A stretch of 5,627 nt of DNA from Alphaproteobacteria bacterium (lineage in GTDB: Bacteria; Pseudomonadota; Alphaproteobacteria; Caulobacterales; Maricaulaceae), in the NCBI GenBank assembly GCA_030428405.1, contig JAUIEH010000211.1, forward strand, positions 1-5,627. The letters are read 5' to 3'. Below the pieces are notes generated by a model. It did no database searches and was not told where the DNA came from. It saw nothing but the letters and a program-made list of their open reading frames with translations. Shown piece by piece: positions 4,299 through 5,627 of the stretch (positions within the stretch are counted from its first letter, which is position 1; every line of letters starts with the position of its first letter). The position numbers and the translations under genes were made by a program.

Positions 4299-5627
4299 CT
4301 AGCGGCGCGGCGCAGGAATGTGAATGGGATGGCCGAGCGCGGCGAGCGCCGCCTCGCCCGTCGCCTCGGTCAGAGTCGGGTGCACGTGAATTGTGCCGGC
4401 GATGTCTTCCAGGCGCGCGCACATCTCAATGGCGTGGGCGAACTCTCCGGACAATTCGGCCGCATGCGCGCCGACCGCGTGAATGCCGATCACGACATGG
4501 TCTGATGCGCGCGCGGTGACGCGCACGAAACCGCCATCCGTTCCTCCGCCCATGGCGAGCGCGCGGCCGGAGGCGGCGAACGGAAACTTGCCGACGATGA
4601 CCTCTTCGCCTTGCGCACGCGCTTCATCCGGGGTCAGACCGACGCCGACGATTTCGGGCTCGGTGAAGCACACCGCGGCGATATGGCGGTGATCAAACTC
4701 GCGTCTGTGGCCGGCGATGATTTCAGCCACCATCTCGCCTTGCGCGGTCGCCTTATGCGCCAGCATCGGCTCGCCCACGAGATCGCCGATCGCCCAGACA
4801 TTGCGCATCGAGGTCGCACAGCGCGCATCCACCTTCACGAACGGACCGTCCATATCGACGGCCATATTCTCAAGGCCCCAGCCCTGCGTGTTGGGTCGGC
4901 GTCCGACAGCGACGAGCACTTTGTCCGCACGCGCGCTCTCTATCTCACCTTCCTTCGTCTCGAATTCGAGATGGGTCTCATTGCCCTTCTGCACGACGCC
5001 CTTGGCCTTGCAGGAGAGATGCACCGTCACGCCATGCGCCTTCATCCATTGCGCGACCGGACGCGACAGCTCGCCGTCATAGGCAGGCAGGATTGAGTCA
5101 GCGGCCTCGACCACTGTCACCTTGGCGCCCATTTTGGCGTAGGCAATGCCGAGCTCGAGACCGATATAGCCCGCCCCGACAACGGCGAGATGTTCCGGCA
5201 TCTGAGCAAGCGACAGCGCATCGCGCGAGGATATCACCGTTCCGCCGTCGAACTTCATGAAAGGCAGCTCAGCCTCGACGGAGCCATTGGCGAGAATGAC
5301 ATGCTCGGCGGTGATCTTGAGCGCCGGCTTGCCCTGGCGTCGGACTGTGCAGGTCTTGGCGTCTTCGAACTCGGCCCAGCCCTCGACATGTTCGACCTTC
5401 GCCGCCTTTAACAGCGAGCCGACGCCGCCCGAGAGCTTGTCGACCACCCCGTCCTTCCAGGCGACGAGTTCGCCCATGTCGAGCTTCGACTCGCCACTGA
5501 TGGAAATACCCATCTCGCCGTCTTCCGACAGCTTCCTGGTTTCTTCATAGCGCGTGGCGGCCTGGATCATCGCCTTGGACGGAATGCAGCCGCGAATGAG
5601 GCAGGTGCCGCCGAGACGGTCGCCTTC
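4299..5627 (-). CDS. lpdA: Dihydrolipoyl dehydrogenase (E3), LpdV-like; N-terminus beyond window edge
   Basis: This is the E3 flavoprotein of 2-oxo-acid dehydrogenase complexes; it reoxidises dihydrolipoamide with NAD+ in the cytoplasm. 442 residues are visible. The frame is open to the right edge, so the methionine at 5568-5570 is internal. The redox-active disulfide is in GGTCLIRGCIPSK (C9 and C14 of the visible part). The NAD-binding GAGYIG is at 151-156, followed by VVEA; GRRPNT is at 242-247; the FAD-contacting AIGD is at 279-282; the C-terminal HVHPTLTE has catalytic H416 and E421. Only about 35-45 residues with the N-terminal FAD GxGxxG are missing. The usual ATGS loop reads ANGS here. 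Segments such as LPAYDGELSRPVAQ, EPMLAHKATAQGEMVAEIIAG and the ALGHPIHI tail recall Pseudomonas LpdV, the E3 of the branched-chain oxo-acid complex. That suggests a bkd-type E2 gene just upstream, to the right of the window, but pyruvate or 2-oxoglutarate complexes cannot be excluded. Confidence 0.95.
   Translation of the reverse strand, partial: EGDRLGGTCLIRGCIPSKAMIQAATRYEETRKLSEDGEMGISISGESKLDMGELVAWKDGVVDKLSGGVGSLLKAAKVEHVEGWAEFEDAKTCTVRRQGKPALKITAEHVILANGSVEAELPFMKFDGGTVISSRDALSLAQMPEHLAVVGAGYIGLELGIAYAKMGAKVTVVEAADSILPAYDGELSRPVAQWMKAHGVTVHLSCKAKGVVQKGNETHLEFETKEGEIESARADKVLVAVGRRPNTQGWGLENMAVDMDGPFVKVDARCATSMRNVWAIGDLVGEPMLAHKATAQGEMVAEIIAGHRREFDHRHIAAVCFTEPEIVGVGLTPDEARAQGEEVIVGKFPFAASGRALAMGGGTDGGFVRVTARASDHVVIGIHAVGAHAAELSGEFAHAIEMCARLEDIAGTIHVHPTLTEATGEAALAALGHPIHIPAPRR

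Noticed and set aside
4611..5096. 161-codon plus-strand ORF opposite lpd
   Set aside because: It is an antisense shadow of the lipoamide dehydrogenase, whose motifs are continuous through the region.

Overview
The window is GC-rich and compact. Its start sites, promoter shapes and protein families (a HisKA_2/HWE-type sensor kinase with a DUF4118-like membrane region, a DUF5946-type protein, a Pseudomonas LpdV-like lipoamide dehydrogenase) fit a chromosomal segment of an alphaproteobacterium. A Hyphomonadaceae/Caulobacterales-like lineage is my guess, not something the sequence proves. I see no insertion sequence, CRISPR array, phage gene, attachment site or origin.

Layout: (1) 1-929, minus strand: N-terminal 309 residues of an acyl-CoA ligase resembling the FadD3 group, running off the left edge. 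(2) 930-1281: a 350-bp gap with no convincing long gene, but with two very short candidate reading frames that have good ribosome binding sites, a GC-rich palindrome, and a hairpin that probably terminates the next gene. (3) 1282-1358, minus strand: a CAT-anticodon tRNA (elongator Met most likely) with a near-consensus sigma-70 promoter at 1371-1399 and a U4:C69 acceptor mismatch. (4) 1469-2011, plus strand: a DUF5946-like protein whose presumed ATG lies at the centre of a perfect 14-bp palindrome. (5) 2113-3147, plus strand: a membrane-anchored HisKA_2 histidine kinase with a TTG start and no response regulator beside it. (6) 3393-4280, plus strand: an exported protein made of five repeats of about 50 residues, resembling 'bacterial tandem repeat domain 1'. 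(7) 4299-5627, minus strand: a dihydrolipoyl dehydrogenase (E3) lacking only its N-terminal FAD-binding segment, which lies beyond the right edge.

The genes do not form one operon. The two edge genes are metabolic: CoA activation of a carboxylic acid, and the E3 subunit of a 2-oxo-acid dehydrogenase, possibly the branched-chain complex. The central plus-strand genes are separate units with their own upstream regions. The kinase probably signals to a response regulator elsewhere; the general stress response regulator PhyR is the family-level expectation, but nothing here shows it. Nothing amounts to a clear new multi-gene system. The items most worth following are the five-repeat exported protein with cysteines at matching places in its first and last repeats, and the hairpin enclosing the start codon of the DUF5946-like gene.
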